Shown: positions 46,846 to 58,728, counted from the first letter of the stretch. The stretch: 64,000 nucleotides of DNA from Clostridium saudiense (GCF_000577815.1 NZ_CBYM010000002.1:153819-217818); one strand, 5' to 3'. Notes: generated by a model from the sequence alone, not told the origin. Program-made: numbers and translations.

Positions 46846-46982
46846 AAAACCCCAAGATAATCCCAAAGTTTTTCTTCCTCACCCTGTAACTGCATTCTGC
46901 CCACTATCATTAGCTTTTTATACCCACCTTTTAAAACTACAATAGATCCTAGTGCTAAAAGTTCTTGTTTATTATTCTCCAA
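46821..46982 (-). CDS. DUF4176 family protein, 3'-truncated by fusion to mtlD
   Basis: 53 residues from a TTG at 46982, which has GGGGGT seven bases upstream. LALGSIVVLKGG, KKLMIVGR and DYLGVLYPEGY are the conserved core of DUF4176, a family of about 80-100 residues found mainly in type VII (ESX/WXG) secretion loci of Firmicutes. The usual C-terminal segment after YPEG is missing because the sequence passes into mtlD and meets a stop. It is probably non-functional. No other type VII secretion gene is present in the window. Confidence 0.7.
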   Translation of the reverse strand: MENNKQELLALGSIVVLKGGYKKLMIVGRMQLQGEEEKLWDYLGVLYPEGYLH

Positions 46983-47058
46983 TTTATGTACCCCCTATAA
47001 TATAATACTTCTTATATATCATCATTATAGATTATACATATTTCTATTAAATTATAAT

Positions 47059-47083
47059 AGCTATTTAATAAATATCTATAGCT
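47059..47083 (-). terminator. Weak hairpin after pgi
   Basis: AGCTAT (47059-47064) and ATAGCT (47078-47083) form a short stem 22 bases after the pgi stop, without a good T-tract. The rest of the gap to 46983 shows nothing else. Confidence 0.3.
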
Positions 47084-47104
47084 TTTATATCTAATAATAA
47101 AGTT

Positions 47105-48454
47105 TTATCTTAATCTACTTTCTAATTGTTCTTTAAGTTCTTCATATCCTGGTTTACCTAAAAGTGCAAACATATTCTTTTTATACTCTTCTACTCCTGG
47201 TTGATTGAACGGATTTATTCCCAATAAATATCCGCTGATTCCACATGATTTTTCAAAGAAATAAACTAATTGCCCAAAATAATATGGAGTTAATTCAGGT
47301 ATATTTATAATAATATTAGGCACTCCCCCATCATTATGTGCTAATACAGTTCCGTCGAATGCCTTTTTATTCACATAGTCGATAGTTTTCCCTTTTAAAA
47401 AGTTTAATCCATCAACATTACCTTCCATTTCACCAATAACTATATTTTTATTGACCTTTTCAACATTAAGAACTGTTTCAAACATTATTCTACTACCATC
47501 TTGAATAAATTGTCCCATTGAATGTAAATCTGTTGAAAAGTCAACTGCAGCTGGGAAAATTCCCTTTTTATCTTTTCCTTCTGACTCTCCATATAATTGC
47601 TTCCACCATTCATTAAAATAATGTAATGATGGTTCGTAATTAACTAAAACCTCAATTGATTTTCCTTTATTATATAAAATATTTCTTAATGCTGCATATT
47701 TATAACAATCATTTTCTTCTAATGAACTGCTAGAATATTTTTCTCTTGCATCTGCTGCACCTTTCATAATTTCATCAATGTTAATACCAGCCACTGAAAT
47801 CGGTAATAATCCAACTGCTGTTAATACAGTAAATCTACCACCTACATTATCAGGTATAACAAATGTTTCATATCCCATTTCATTTGATAATCCCTTTAAT
47901 GCTCCTCTTTCTCTATCTGTTGTTACAAATATTCTTTCTCTAGCTTCATCAGCTCCATATTTCTCTTCCATATACTTCTTAAATAATCTAAAAGCTATAG
48001 CTGGTTCTGTTGTTGTTCCTGACTTAGATATTACATTTACTGAAATATCTATACCATCAATAACCTCAAATAATTCTGATATATAAGTAGAGCTTATATT
48101 ATTTCCTACAAAAAATACTTTTGGAGCTTTCCTTTTTGACTTAGGCAACATATTATTAAAATTACTAGTTAGCATTTCAATAGCTGCTCTTGATCCTAAA
48201 TATGAACCGCCAATTCCAATTACTATCAATACATCTGAATTACTTCTTATTTTCTCTGCTGCAACCTTTATTCTTTCAAATTCTTCTCTATCATAATTTT
48301 TAGGTAAGTCCAACCACCCTAAAAAGTCATTTCCTGCACCTGTTCCATTATGAATAACTTCATGTGCACTATTAACCATTGCTTTCATATATCCAATTTC
48401 ATTTTCATTAATAAATCCTTCTAATTTTGACACATCTAACGATAAACTTCTCAT
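47105..48454 (-). CDS. pgi: Glucose-6-phosphate isomerase
   Basis: 449 residues, the shorter Firmicute form. SIS-fold motifs are clear: [51 protein letters not shown] and a C-terminal active-site region [13 protein letters not shown]. It interconverts glucose-6-phosphate and fructose-6-phosphate, linking the sugar uptake genes in this window to glycolysis and to GlmS. ATG 48454 is better spaced from GGGAG than the GTG two codons upstream. Confidence 0.95.
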   Translation of the reverse strand: MRSLSLDVSKLEGFINENEIGYMKAMVNSAHEVIHNGTGAGNDFLGWLDLPKNYDREEFERIKVAAEKIRSNSDVLIVIGIGGSYLGSRAAIEMLTSNFNNMLPKSKRKAPKVFFVGNNISSTYISELFEVIDGIDISVNVISKSGTTTEPAIAFRLFKKYMEEKYGADEARERIFVTTDRERGALKGLSNEMGYETFVIPDNVGGRFTVLTAVGLLPISVAGINIDEIMKGAADAREKYSSSSLEENDCYKYAALRNILYNKGKSIEVLVNYEPSLHYFNEWWKQLYGESEGKDKKGIFPAAVDFSTDLHSMGQFIQDGSRIMFETVLNVEKVNKNIVIGEMEGNVDGLNFLKGKTIDYVNKKAFDGTVLAHNDGGVPNIIINIPELTPYYFGQLVYFFEKSCGISGYLLGINPFNQPGVEEYKKNMFALLGKPGYEELKEQLESRLR

Positions 48455-48490
48455 ACTCACACTCTCCCATAATAATTTATTTTTAATAAA

Positions 48491-48537
48491 ATGGACTATA
48501 TCAAAATCAATTTACATTACAATTCGATATAATCCAT
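48491..48537 (-). terminator. Terminator after glmS
   Basis: ATGGACTATATC (48491-48502) pairs with GATATAATCCAT (48526-48537) with one mismatch; T-rich sequence follows on the minus strand. Confidence 0.6.
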
Positions 48538-48561
48538 TCATTTACTTTTAAATTTTATTTA

Positions 48562-50388
48562 CTACTCAACAGTTACTGACTTTGCAAGATTTCTTGGCTT
48601 GTCTATATCACAACCTCTTTCAGTTGCTACATAGTATGCTAATAACTGTAATACAACAGCCCCTAATATAGGTGCTATTCTAGTTGAAATTTGTGGTATT
48701 CTTATAATTTCATCAAAAACAGATAAATCTACTTCTTGATTTTCATATGCTATACCAATAATTTCAGCTCCTCTAGATTTAACTTCTCTGATATTACTAA
48801 TCATTTTATCCTTTAAATTACTTTGAGTTAATAATGCTATTATTTTTGTTCCTGGTTCTATTAATGCTATAGTTCCATGCTTAAGCTCTCCACCAGCATA
48901 TGCTTCTGAATGAATATAAGCTATCTCTTTTATCTTAAGAGCTCCTTCTATTGCTAATGCATAATCAACATCTCTTCCTAAATAGAACAAATCTTTTTCT
49001 TGAGATATAAGTTTAGCAATCTTAGCAATTTGAGCTTTCTGATTTAACACTTCTTCTACCTTACTTGGTAACTCTAATAATGCATTTTTAATCTCAGCTT
49101 CTTCTTCAGATTTTAATAATCCTTTTAAATCTGCTAAATACATTCCTAATAGGTTCATTACAACAGCTTGAGTTGTATAAGCTTTAGTTGATGCTACTGC
49201 AATTTCTGGTCCAGCCATAGTGTATATTACACTATCTGCTTCTCTAGAAATACTACTTCCAACAACATTAGTTATAGCTAATGTTTTAGCTCCTATTTTC
49301 TTTGCATCTCTAAGAACTGCTAATGTATCAGCTGTTTCTCCTGACTGACTTAATGTAACTATAAGTGTCTTATTAGTTACTATTGGGTTTCTATATCTAA
49401 ACTCAGATGCAATTGCTACTTCAACAGGTATTCTTGCTAAATCTTCAATAGCTACCTTTCCCATTAGACCTGCATTATATGCAGTTCCACATGCAACAAT
49501 ATATATTCTATCCATATTTTCTAATTCTTCTGATGTAAGCTTAAAATCACCTAAATTAACTTTTTCATTTAAAGCTACTCTTCCTGCCATTGTATCTTTA
49601 ATTGCTTTTGGTTGCTCATGAATTTCTTTTAACATGAAAGAATCATAACCACCTTTTTCTGCTGCATCCTCATTCCATGTTACTTTATATATTTCTTTGT
49701 TTATTTTATCTCCATTTGCTTCAAATACTTCAACACCTTCATTTGTTAATACAACAAATTCATTATCCTCTAAAAGATAAATATCTCTAGTATAATTTAA
49801 TACTGCTGGTATATCAGATGCTATAAATGTTTCACCTTGTCCTATTCCAACTATTAATGGACTATCTTTTCTAACAGCAACTATCTTATCTGGTTCTTGT
49901 CCAGAAACTACTCCTAAAGCATAACTACCTTCTAATTTTTCAGTAGCCTTTACTACTGCTTCAAAAAGATTGCCATTATAATAATAATGAATTAAGTTTG
50001 GTATTACCTCTGTATCTGTTGCAGATTTAAATTCATACCCTTCGCTTTTTAACCATTGGGTAAGCTCACTATAATTTTCAATAATTCCATTATGAACTAC
50101 AGTAATATCACCTTTTGATGTTTGATGTGGATGTGAATTTACATCTGAAGGCTCTCCATGAGTTGCCCATCTTGTATGTCCAATTCCTATTGTTCCTTCT
50201 GCTGAGTTATTTGATAATTCTTCAACAAGATTTGATAAACGACCTTTATGCTTTCTTATTTCAACTTTACCATTATTAATAACTGCTATTCCAGCTGAAT
50301 CATATCCTCTATATTCTAATTTTGATAATCCTTCTATTAAGAAATCACTTGCTTTCTTCTTTCCTACATAACCAACTATTCCGCACAT
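48562..50388 (-). CDS. glmS: Glutamine-fructose-6-phosphate aminotransferase (isomerising)
   Basis: 608 residues. The N-terminal glutaminase domain begins MCGIVGYVG, with Cys2 as nucleophile after Met removal, and contains GIGHTRWATHGEPSDVNSHP. Two SIS domains follow (VTLSQSGETADTLAVLRDA, and YLGRDVDYALAIEGALKIKE), and the C-terminus KPRNLAKSVTVE is canonical. It makes glucosamine-6-phosphate from fructose-6-phosphate and glutamine, the first step to peptidoglycan. The mRNA leader carries the glmS ribozyme, which self-cleaves when the product accumulates. Confidence 0.97.
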   Translation of the reverse strand: MCGIVGYVGKKKASDFLIEGLSKLEYRGYDSAGIAVINNGKVEIRKHKGRLSNLVEELSNNSAEGTIGIGHTRWATHGEPSDVNSHPHQTSKGDITVVHNGIIENYSELTQWLKSEGYEFKSATDTEVIPNLIHYYYNGNLFEAVVKATEKLEGSYALGVVSGQEPDKIVAVRKDSPLIVGIGQGETFIASDIPAVLNYTRDIYLLEDNEFVVLTNEGVEVFEANGDKINKEIYKVTWNEDAAEKGGYDSFMLKEIHEQPKAIKDTMAGRVALNEKVNLGDFKLTSEELENMDRIYIVACGTAYNAGLMGKVAIEDLARIPVEVAIASEFRYRNPIVTNKTLIVTLSQSGETADTLAVLRDAKKIGAKTLAITNVVGSSISREADSVIYTMAGPEIAVASTKAYTTQAVVMNLLGMYLADLKGLLKSEEEAEIKNALLELPSKVEEVLNQKAQIAKIAKLISQEKDLFYLGRDVDYALAIEGALKIKEIAYIHSEAYAGGELKHGTIALIEPGTKIIALLTQSNLKDKMISNIREVKSRGAEIIGIAYENQEVDLSVFDEIIRIPQISTRIAPILGAVVLQLLAYYVATERGCDIDKPRNLAKSVTVE

Positions 50389-50492
50389 ATATTTTCTTCC
50401 TTCCTTACTTTTATTTTTTTATAAACCGAATTATTAGTTTAAGATGCAACTTTAATTCAACCTTTAGGTTAGAATTGGTTATACCCCAAGTA

Positions 50493-50507
50493 CCCTTAGT
50501 CTAAGGG
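50493..50507 (-). other. Hairpin in glmS leader (distal)
   Basis: CCCTTAG-T-CTAAGGG is a short 7-bp inverted repeat with only one unpaired base at its centre, so in RNA the stem would open to form a larger loop. It lies between the ribozyme and the glmS start codon. No T-tract follows, so it may be a processing or stability element. Confidence 0.35.
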
Positions 50508-50522
50508 CGTGTCTTTTGTTAT

Positions 50523-50544
50523 CTACTACCTAAAGAGGTAGTAG
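50523..50544 (-). other. Hairpin in glmS leader (proximal)
   Basis: CTACTACCT (50523-50531) / AGGTAGTAG (50536-50544) with a 4-base loop, a perfect 9-bp stem. Together with the hairpin at 50493-50507 it would remain on the mRNA after ribozyme cleavage. Confidence 0.4.
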
Positions 50545-50649
50545 TGTTGTAACAGCTATCCATCATAAAAAATTTATTGTAATAATTTAATTCAAACATT
50601 GTAAAACTACATACAAATGCTGTGACATTAAAAAAATACAATCAAGGTT

Positions 50650-50784
50650 TTAACACCAGACTAGACCTGTCCTACAAATCGCTTCATAGTTTTACTAGTC
50701 GCTAACGGTAGTGCGATACCGTGGGGCACCCGCCGAAGAATTCGATACTCCCCATCCTCGTCAACTCATAAGAGTTCTGGCGCT
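50650..50784 (-). ncRNA. glmS ribozyme-riboswitch
   Basis: On the minus strand the RNA begins AGCGCCAGAACT, with cleavage expected between 50784 and 50783. It continues with GACGAGGATGGGGAG and TATCGAA, then TTCGGCGGGTGCCCCACGG, which is the conserved ribozyme core (P2, P2.1 and P2.2). A P3 stem with GGTA/TACC follows, and a GACTAG/CTAGTC pair closes the 3' part near 50658. It binds glucosamine-6-phosphate as cofactor and cleaves its own RNA, lowering glmS expression. The 3' boundary is approximate. Confidence 0.92.
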
Positions 50785-51007
50785 TTATATTTAAAATTAA
50801 ACTTCTTACTAATTCCTCCTTTTTTTGAAGTACTAAGTTATATTTATAAATCATTAAAGATAAAATTTTTATAATAGCAGTAATAGTCCTTAGTCGTATA
50901 ATGTATAACAAATAAAATTAAAATTTTAATTTTAATTTTTATAAATATAACCAAGATTAATTTTATACCAGTAAAATTATTCCTTCAATTAATAGATATT
51001 ACATAAA

Positions 51008-51029
51008 TGTCACTAAAGAGTTAGTGACA
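51008..51029. other. Perfect 9-bp palindromic hairpin upstream of the glmS leader
   Basis: TGTCACTAA (51008-51016) / TTAGTGACA (51021-51029) with an AGAG loop. It lies between the Cof phosphatase terminator and the glmS ribozyme, where the glmS promoter should be. No gene is seen in 50800-51150. Confidence 0.4.
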
Positions 51030-51153
51030 AAATTAAATATAAAAAAACAATGATAAGTTTCAAAACAATTCTTCTTAAACTTATCCATCAATCATATGAA
51101 AAAAATTGTATAAGTCATAAATTTAAAGTACTAATTTAGCATAAAACAAAAAA

Positions 51154-51187
51154 CAACCATTTTACACTTTTATTTGTAAAATGGTTG
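51154..51187 (-). terminator. Terminator after the Cof-type phosphatase gene
   Basis: CAACCATTTTACA (51154-51166) / TGTAAAATGGTTG (51175-51187), a perfect 13-bp stem, with a T-rich run following on the minus strand. Confidence 0.8.
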
Positions 51188-51197
51188 CTTTTTTAAA

Positions 51198-52058
51198 TTA
51201 TACTTCTAAAGACTTATAAATTGCCTTAGCTACTCCATCATTATTATTACTATCAGTAATATATTTAGCTATCTCCTTAATCTCTGGAATTGCATTTTCC
51301 ATAGCATAAGAATTTTCAAATTCAGTAAACATTGAATAATCATTAAAGCTGTCGCCAAGAACTATTACTTCACTCTTATCTATTCCCATTTTTTTAATTG
51401 TCTTAGCTAATATTAATCCTTTTTGGGCCTCAATATCACTTATTTCAATATCATTAGAGAAAGTTGATGCTACTGCTAAATCACTTGTGCTTTTCTTTAA
51501 TTTTTCTTTTAAATTTGCTATTAATTTCTCATCATTATCAAAAGTAACTATTTTTAATACCTCTACATTACTTTCTAAAATTTCATAAACATCATCTATA
51601 TATTTCATTCCTCTTTCAGTATGGAACTTTTCAACGAATTCTATTACTTCTTCTTCATTCATCTTAGGGTTAAACAATTTAAATCTATCAATAATAGCTT
51701 TTTTATCACTTTCTTTATTAGTTACATAAGATCCCTTATTAGTCATTAATTGAATACATAATCCAGCATCATTTAATATATCAAATACTATTTTTACGCT
51801 ATCTTTATTCATATAAACACTTTCAATAACATTTCCATTTACGTCTCTGTACTCTGCTCCATTACTTAAAATACATTCGCATTTTAAATTACATTCTTCT
51901 AAATATGACTTAACAGCACCATAATCTCTTCCTGTTACAATTGTAAAGTGTCTTCCCATTTCTTGAGCTTTTCTTATAGCCTTTAAGTTTTCTTCAGATA
52001 TCATATGATCATCATTTAGTAAAGTCCCATCCATATCACTTGCAATTAATTTTATCAT
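51198..52058 (-). CDS. Cof-type HAD-IIB sugar/nucleotide phosphatase
   Basis: 286 residues. HAD motif I is ASDMDGTLLNDD, motif II is FTIVTGRDYG, and motifs III/IV are near the C-terminus (KGLILAKTIKKMGI, VIVLGDSFNDYSMF). The C2 cap between them places it in the Cof/YidA group of promiscuous phosphatases acting on sugar phosphates or flavin nucleotides. The ATG follows GGAGTAGGAGAA. It lies downstream of the beta-glucoside operon but is separated by that operon's terminator. Confidence 0.88.
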   Translation of the reverse strand: MIKLIASDMDGTLLNDDHMISEENLKAIRKAQEMGRHFTIVTGRDYGAVKSYLEECNLKCECILSNGAEYRDVNGNVIESVYMNKDSVKIVFDILNDAGLCIQLMTNKGSYVTNKESDKKAIIDRFKLFNPKMNEEEVIEFVEKFHTERGMKYIDDVYEILESNVEVLKIVTFDNDEKLIANLKEKLKKSTSDLAVASTFSNDIEISDIEAQKGLILAKTIKKMGIDKSEVIVLGDSFNDYSMFTEFENSYAMENAIPEIKEIAKYITDSNNNDGVAKAIYKSLEV

Positions 52059-52170
52059 ATCTTATTCTCCTACTCCTTATCTTTAATGTTATTTTATACT
52101 ATTTATTATACCAAACTTTATTATATAAAATATAAATAATAAAGTTAAATTTATAAGTGGTATAAAAAAC

Positions 52171-52200
52171 GGACTACATATTATAAATAAAATGTAGTCC
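52171..52200 (-). terminator. Terminator of the licT-bglP-GH1 operon
   Basis: GGACTACAT (52171-52179) / ATGTAGTCC (52192-52200), then GTTTTTTA on the minus strand. Confidence 0.85.
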
Positions 52201-52213
52201 ATTTCCCTAATTA

Positions 52214-53668
<1,455 letters not shown>

Positions 53669-53675
53669 TTATTTA

Positions 53676-55541
<1,866 letters not shown>

Positions 55542-55598
55542 TTAATTCCTCGCTTTCAATATTTTAATTTTCTCAAATTTAAAATTTTGAAGAATTAA

Positions 55599-55629
55599 GG
55601 TTTTGCCTAGCCTAACCTAGTAACAATCC
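55599..55629 (-). promoter_or_regulatory. RAT element 1, next to the bglP ribosome binding site
   Basis: On the minus strand GGATTGTTACTAG, a 6-base loop, CTAGGCAAAACC: the LicT/BglG-type ribonucleic antiterminator. Directly after it an 11-bp helix CTTAATTCTTC (55599-55589) could pair with the GAGGAATTAAG that contains the bglP ribosome binding site. No T-tract follows, so it does not look like a terminator. Confidence 0.8.
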
Positions 55630-55706
55630 TATGAAACTTCTAAGGTTATATTAATTTTCCTGATCATCACCTCCACAATTTACTTATCAGTTAATAAAAA
55701 TTATAT

Positions 55707-55856
55707 AAAAAAACCTAAACTAACTTTTAAAATTAAAACTACAGATATACTTACTTCTAGCATTATACTTCAAATAAAATGATAAATACTTTAATAAATC
55801 ATTCTAATGAATTATCATATCTACTGCTTAATTTTAATTATTAATTTAGGTTTTGC
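55707..55856 (-). terminator. Leader terminator controlled by RAT element 2
   Basis: AAAACCTAAATTAA at the end of RAT 2 can pair with TTAGTTTAGGTTTTTTT (3' arm at 55707-55723), giving a terminator with a long loop that overlaps the RAT by six bases. LicT binding would prevent it. Confidence 0.65.
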
Positions 55857-55878
55857 CTGATCGAATCAGTAACAATCC
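55849..55878 (-). promoter_or_regulatory. RAT element 2, between licT and bglP
   Basis: On the minus strand GGATTGTTACTGAT, loop TCG, ATCAGGCAAAACC. It starts 30 bases past the licT stop. The 370-base licT-bglP gap thus holds two RATs and one terminator. Confidence 0.88.
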
Positions 55879-55908
55879 TAATGGAAAGTATTAAAGTTAT
55901 ATTTAATT

Positions 55909-56745
55909 TTAACAATTTTCATGTACTACTCTAGCTGTATGTATTATTAAATATAGCATTTCTTCTTTAGTTAATTGAGTACCATATTTTTGCTTTACAA
56001 ATCCCTCAATTCTTTTTACACACTCATAAGAATTTGGATACTTAAGTTTTATCATGTCAAATAAGTCATTATCATTATCTTCATAATATCTTCCACTAGA
56101 TAGTCTTTGAGTAAAGAATTTTAAATGAGTAATAAATCTATAATAATTAATCGACTCTTCATCAAATTCAATATTAAAATGATACTTTACCATCTTTAAT
56201 ATTTCTTCAATTAATTTAATCATATCTACTATTTCTGGCATTTCTTGATCAAGTTCACCATTTAAAATATGCATTGCTATTGATGCTGCTTCATCTTCTG
56301 GTAACTCAAAATTTAAATTCTCCTCAATAATCTTTAATGCATGGATTCCAATTTCAAATTCAACTTTATGAAGTCTCTTAATATCCCAAAGCATTGCATT
56401 TTTTATTTCTAAGTTTTTTTCTGCTCTACTAATTGCAAAACTAATATGATCTGTAAGTGTTAAATAAATATTTTCATTTAACTTTGTACCCAACTTATTT
56501 TCTGCATATTTTATTATATTTTCTGCAACTTCTAAATACTTTGCTGGAATATCATTCACTAAAGTAAGCAACTTTTCATTTATACTTTTATTTTCTAAGA
56601 CGAATATTTTTTCTATTTTACTCTCATCAATCTCATCGCCTTTTTTCTTTTGGAAAGCTATACCCCTTCCCATAACAACTGCTTCTTCACTATTTTCACT
56701 TATAATTGTCACAACATTGTTATTTAATACTTTATTTATGATCAT
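55909..56745 (-). CDS. licT: Transcription antiterminator, LicT/BglG family
   Basis: 278 residues. The N-terminal RNA-binding CAT domain is at 1-56 (VLNNNVVTIISE, GRGIAFQKKKGD). Two PRD domains follow, with the phosphorylatable His pairs visible in LTDHISFAI and EFEIGIHALKI (PRD1) and ITHLKFFTQRL and LIIHTARVVHE (PRD2). HPr and the EII transporter control it by phosphorylation, so it binds the RATs and blocks termination only when the sugar is present. It is the first gene of the operon and is itself preceded by RAT 3. Confidence 0.94.
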   Translation of the reverse strand: MIINKVLNNNVVTIISENSEEAVVMGRGIAFQKKKGDEIDESKIEKIFVLENKSINEKLLTLVNDIPAKYLEVAENIIKYAENKLGTKLNENIYLTLTDHISFAISRAEKNLEIKNAMLWDIKRLHKVEFEIGIHALKIIEENLNFELPEDEAASIAMHILNGELDQEMPEIVDMIKLIEEILKMVKYHFNIEFDEESINYYRFITHLKFFTQRLSSGRYYEDNDNDLFDMIKLKYPNSYECVKRIEGFVKQKYGTQLTKEEMLYLIIHTARVVHENC

Positions 56746-56810
56746 ATCAGTATAATCCCCTCATTTTTATATTTACTAATTTAAGATATTAAACTTAATT
56801 AAAGTTATAC

Positions 56811-56900
56811 AAAAAAACCTAAATCAATATCAAATAATGCATATAATTATCATATAAAAATAATTAATATACATATATTTGGTATCAATTTAGGTTTTGC
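56811..56900 (-). terminator. Leader terminator controlled by RAT element 3
   Basis: AAAACCTAAATTGATA and TACCAAATA after RAT 3 pair with TATTTGATAT and TGATTTAGGTTTT (3' arm 56813-56835), ending in TTTTTTT. The overlap with the RAT gives the classic antitermination switch ahead of licT. Confidence 0.75.
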
Positions 56901-56921
56901 CTGCTTACTCAGTAACAATCC
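56893..56921 (-). promoter_or_regulatory. RAT element 3, ahead of licT
   Basis: On the minus strand GGATTGTTACTG, loop AGTAAG, CAGGCAAAACC. It lies about 25 bases after the expected transcription start. Confidence 0.88.
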
Positions 56922-56951
56922 CAAAATGGATTCCACTATTAACTTGTCTTA

Positions 56952-56980
56952 ATTTTATCAACTAATGTAAACATTGTCAA
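56952..56980 (-). promoter_or_regulatory. Promoter of the licT-bglP-GH1 operon
   Basis: On the minus strand a perfect TTGACA (56980-56975), 17-base spacer and TAAAAT (56957-56952). An ATGTTTACAT palindrome fills part of the spacer but lacks the central CG of a cre site. Confidence 0.7.
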
Positions 56981-56996
56981 TATATTTATTTAAATT

Positions 56997-57641
56997 TTAT
57001 GCAGCTTCTACAAAGCATATATTTTCAATTTTATGCTTTAAATTTTTATTTATATAAGATACTATTCTTCCTACTAATAACGCCGATAAAACAGTTCCAA
57101 TACCTAATCCATCTAATCCTTTATTGTTTATAAGTAATATTCCTACTGATAGTGCTACTACAACACAATCAAAGTATATTTTTGCCTTTCCAAATTCTAT
57201 TTTTGCCTTTTTACTTATAACTTGTGCTAATCCATCTGGAGCTACTGGTACAATATTTGCTGTAATAGTAAATGTAACACCAAAAGCTGTGATAAAAAAG
57301 CTTAATATACAAATTACTATTCTAATATAAAAACTATCAACATTTATATTAATAATTGCATTAAAAAAATTCATTATTTGACCAAATAATATAGCAAATA
57401 TTATTTGTAATAATTGAACTATTTTAAAATCCCTTCTTAATATTAGTATTTGTATTCCTACATAAATAATGAATAATATTGCTGCCGCTCTCCCTAAGCT
57501 AATACTAGTAACCTTACTTATACTTAGCGGTAATGAACTTACAGGTGATGCTCCTAAATTAGATTTTATTGCTAATACTCCACCTAAAGCCAATAAAAAT
57601 ATACCACAAATATAAATAGCTATTCTGTTTGCATTCTTCAT
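56997..57641 (-). CDS. YczE/YitT-type membrane protein (first of a pair)
   Basis: 214 residues with about 6 hydrophobic segments, beginning IAIYICGIFLLALGGVLAIK followed by SNLGASPV. The conserved loop TANIVPVAPDGL matches the related SESDIGVAPNDI loop in the next upstream gene. This is the YczE/DUF6198 family, whose function is not known; relatives sit near antibiotic or transport genes. The ATG follows TTTGGGGGATA. The stop is close to the bgl operon promoter. Confidence 0.75.
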   Translation of the reverse strand: MKNANRIAIYICGIFLLALGGVLAIKSNLGASPVSSLPLSISKVTSISLGRAAAILFIIYVGIQILILRRDFKIVQLLQIIFAILFGQIMNFFNAIININVDSFYIRIVICILSFFITAFGVTFTITANIVPVAPDGLAQVISKKAKIEFGKAKIYFDCVVVALSVGILLINNKGLDGLGIGTVLSALLVGRIVSYINKNLKHKIENICFVEAA

Positions 57642-57720
57642 CTATATCCCCCAAAAATTTATATTTACTTTATTAAAAAATTTCTCATTATAAATTCTCC
57701 TATAGATATGATCATAAAAA

Positions 57721-57770
57721 AATAAATAGATAGTACCAATATTTTCTTATATTACTACTATCTATTTATT
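57721..57770 (-). terminator. Terminator after the second YczE-type gene
   Basis: AATAAATAGATAGTA (57721-57735) / TACTATCTATTTATT (57756-57770), a perfect 15-bp stem, then TTTTTATG on the minus strand. Confidence 0.75.
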
Positions 57771-57799
57771 ATCATTTACACATAAAATTGTCAACTTAA

Positions 57800-58516
57800 T
57801 TATGCAATAACAGTTGATTCATTATTTGATTTTTCTTTACCGTTAAGAACAATTCCAACAAACTTTTTACCATAAGGTAAGCAGAATTGAATGAATGGTC
57901 CTATCGCCAACATTGCTATAATAGTACCGATTCCAACCTTTCCACCAAGAATAAATCCAACAATTAAAAAAGTTGCATCAAATGCTATTCTAACCCATCT
58001 ATATTGACAGTTTAGCTTGTCTTTAATTATAAATGGAACAATATCATTTGGTGCTACTCCTATATCACTTTCAGACATTATTGAAAATCCTACTGCAATT
58101 ATAAAGCATCCACCTAATACTAATAACATCTTTACAAATATATTTGCAGATTCTATAGGAAAATATGATACTGCTTTTACACCTAAATCAATTATTGGTC
58201 CTACCCCAATAACACATATTAATGTTCCTATCTTTATACGTTTTCTATCAACTATCAGTATTCCAATAAATAATACTATTAGTATTATCATATTTGCTAC
58301 ACCTGGAGTAACTTCAGCTCTTCCTGTAATCATATGAACTATTGATAAATCTTTTAATCCAGTTTTATTTAGAACCGTTGCCAATCCTTCTGTAAAAACA
58401 GTAAATGAATCTGATCCAATGCTTGTCTTTAAAAATAAAGCTACACCAAATTGAATTATACTCATTCCAACAAAAAACATTACTAATCTTTTAATCAAAT
58501 TAATTGCTTTTTTCAA
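57800..58516 (-). CDS. YczE/YitT-type membrane protein (second of a pair)
   Basis: About 238 residues, hydrophobic, with about 5-6 membrane segments; it starts with a basic stretch (KKAINLIKR) and FFVGMSIIQFGVALFLK. SESDIGVAPNDIVPF is the conserved loop shared with its neighbour at 56997-57641. I place the start at TTG 58516 with AAAGGGTGA upstream; a GTG three codons earlier lies inside that site. The two genes are separated by a terminator, so they are transcribed independently. Function unknown. Confidence 0.75.
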   Translation of the reverse strand: MKKAINLIKRLVMFFVGMSIIQFGVALFLKTSIGSDSFTVFTEGLATVLNKTGLKDLSIVHMITGRAEVTPGVANMIILIVLFIGILIVDRKRIKIGTLICVIGVGPIIDLGVKAVSYFPIESANIFVKMLLVLGGCFIIAVGFSIMSESDIGVAPNDIVPFIIKDKLNCQYRWVRIAFDATFLIVGFILGGKVGIGTIIAMLAIGPFIQFCLPYGKKFVGIVLNGKEKSNNESTVIA

Positions 58517-58649
58517 TTTTTTCACCCTTTACTATTATGTTTTTTTCTTCGACTAAATGCTGTGACTATTTAATATTTATGTAATTTAAGTGCACATACT
58601 CCATTTTATAAGAAATTATATGTATTGTCAAAAAAATATCAATTATATT

Positions 58650-58700
58650 ATTACGACTATCTTATTGACTAATTATCTAAACAAATAAGATAATCGTAAT
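58650..58700 (-). terminator. Terminator after the SBBP-repeat gene
   Basis: A 17-bp stem with one mismatch (58650-58666 / 58684-58700), followed within about 15 bases by a T run on the minus strand. Confidence 0.65.
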
Positions 58701-58728
58701 ACTATTTATAGATAACTAAGGACACTTT

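Noticed and set aside
46306..46866. Reading 46306-46866 as an intact 186-residue gene
   Set aside because: Its first seven or so codons belong to the DUF4176 gene in another frame, no ribosome binding site fits, and MtlD homology begins only near 46840.
50702..50911. Open frame of 69 codons on the minus strand
   Set aside because: It runs through the glmS ribozyme core and lacks a ribosome binding site; the sequence is explained by the RNA.
56952..56980. Catabolite-responsive element inside the bgl promoter spacer
   Set aside because: The ATGTTTACAT palindrome lacks the central CG of a cre site.
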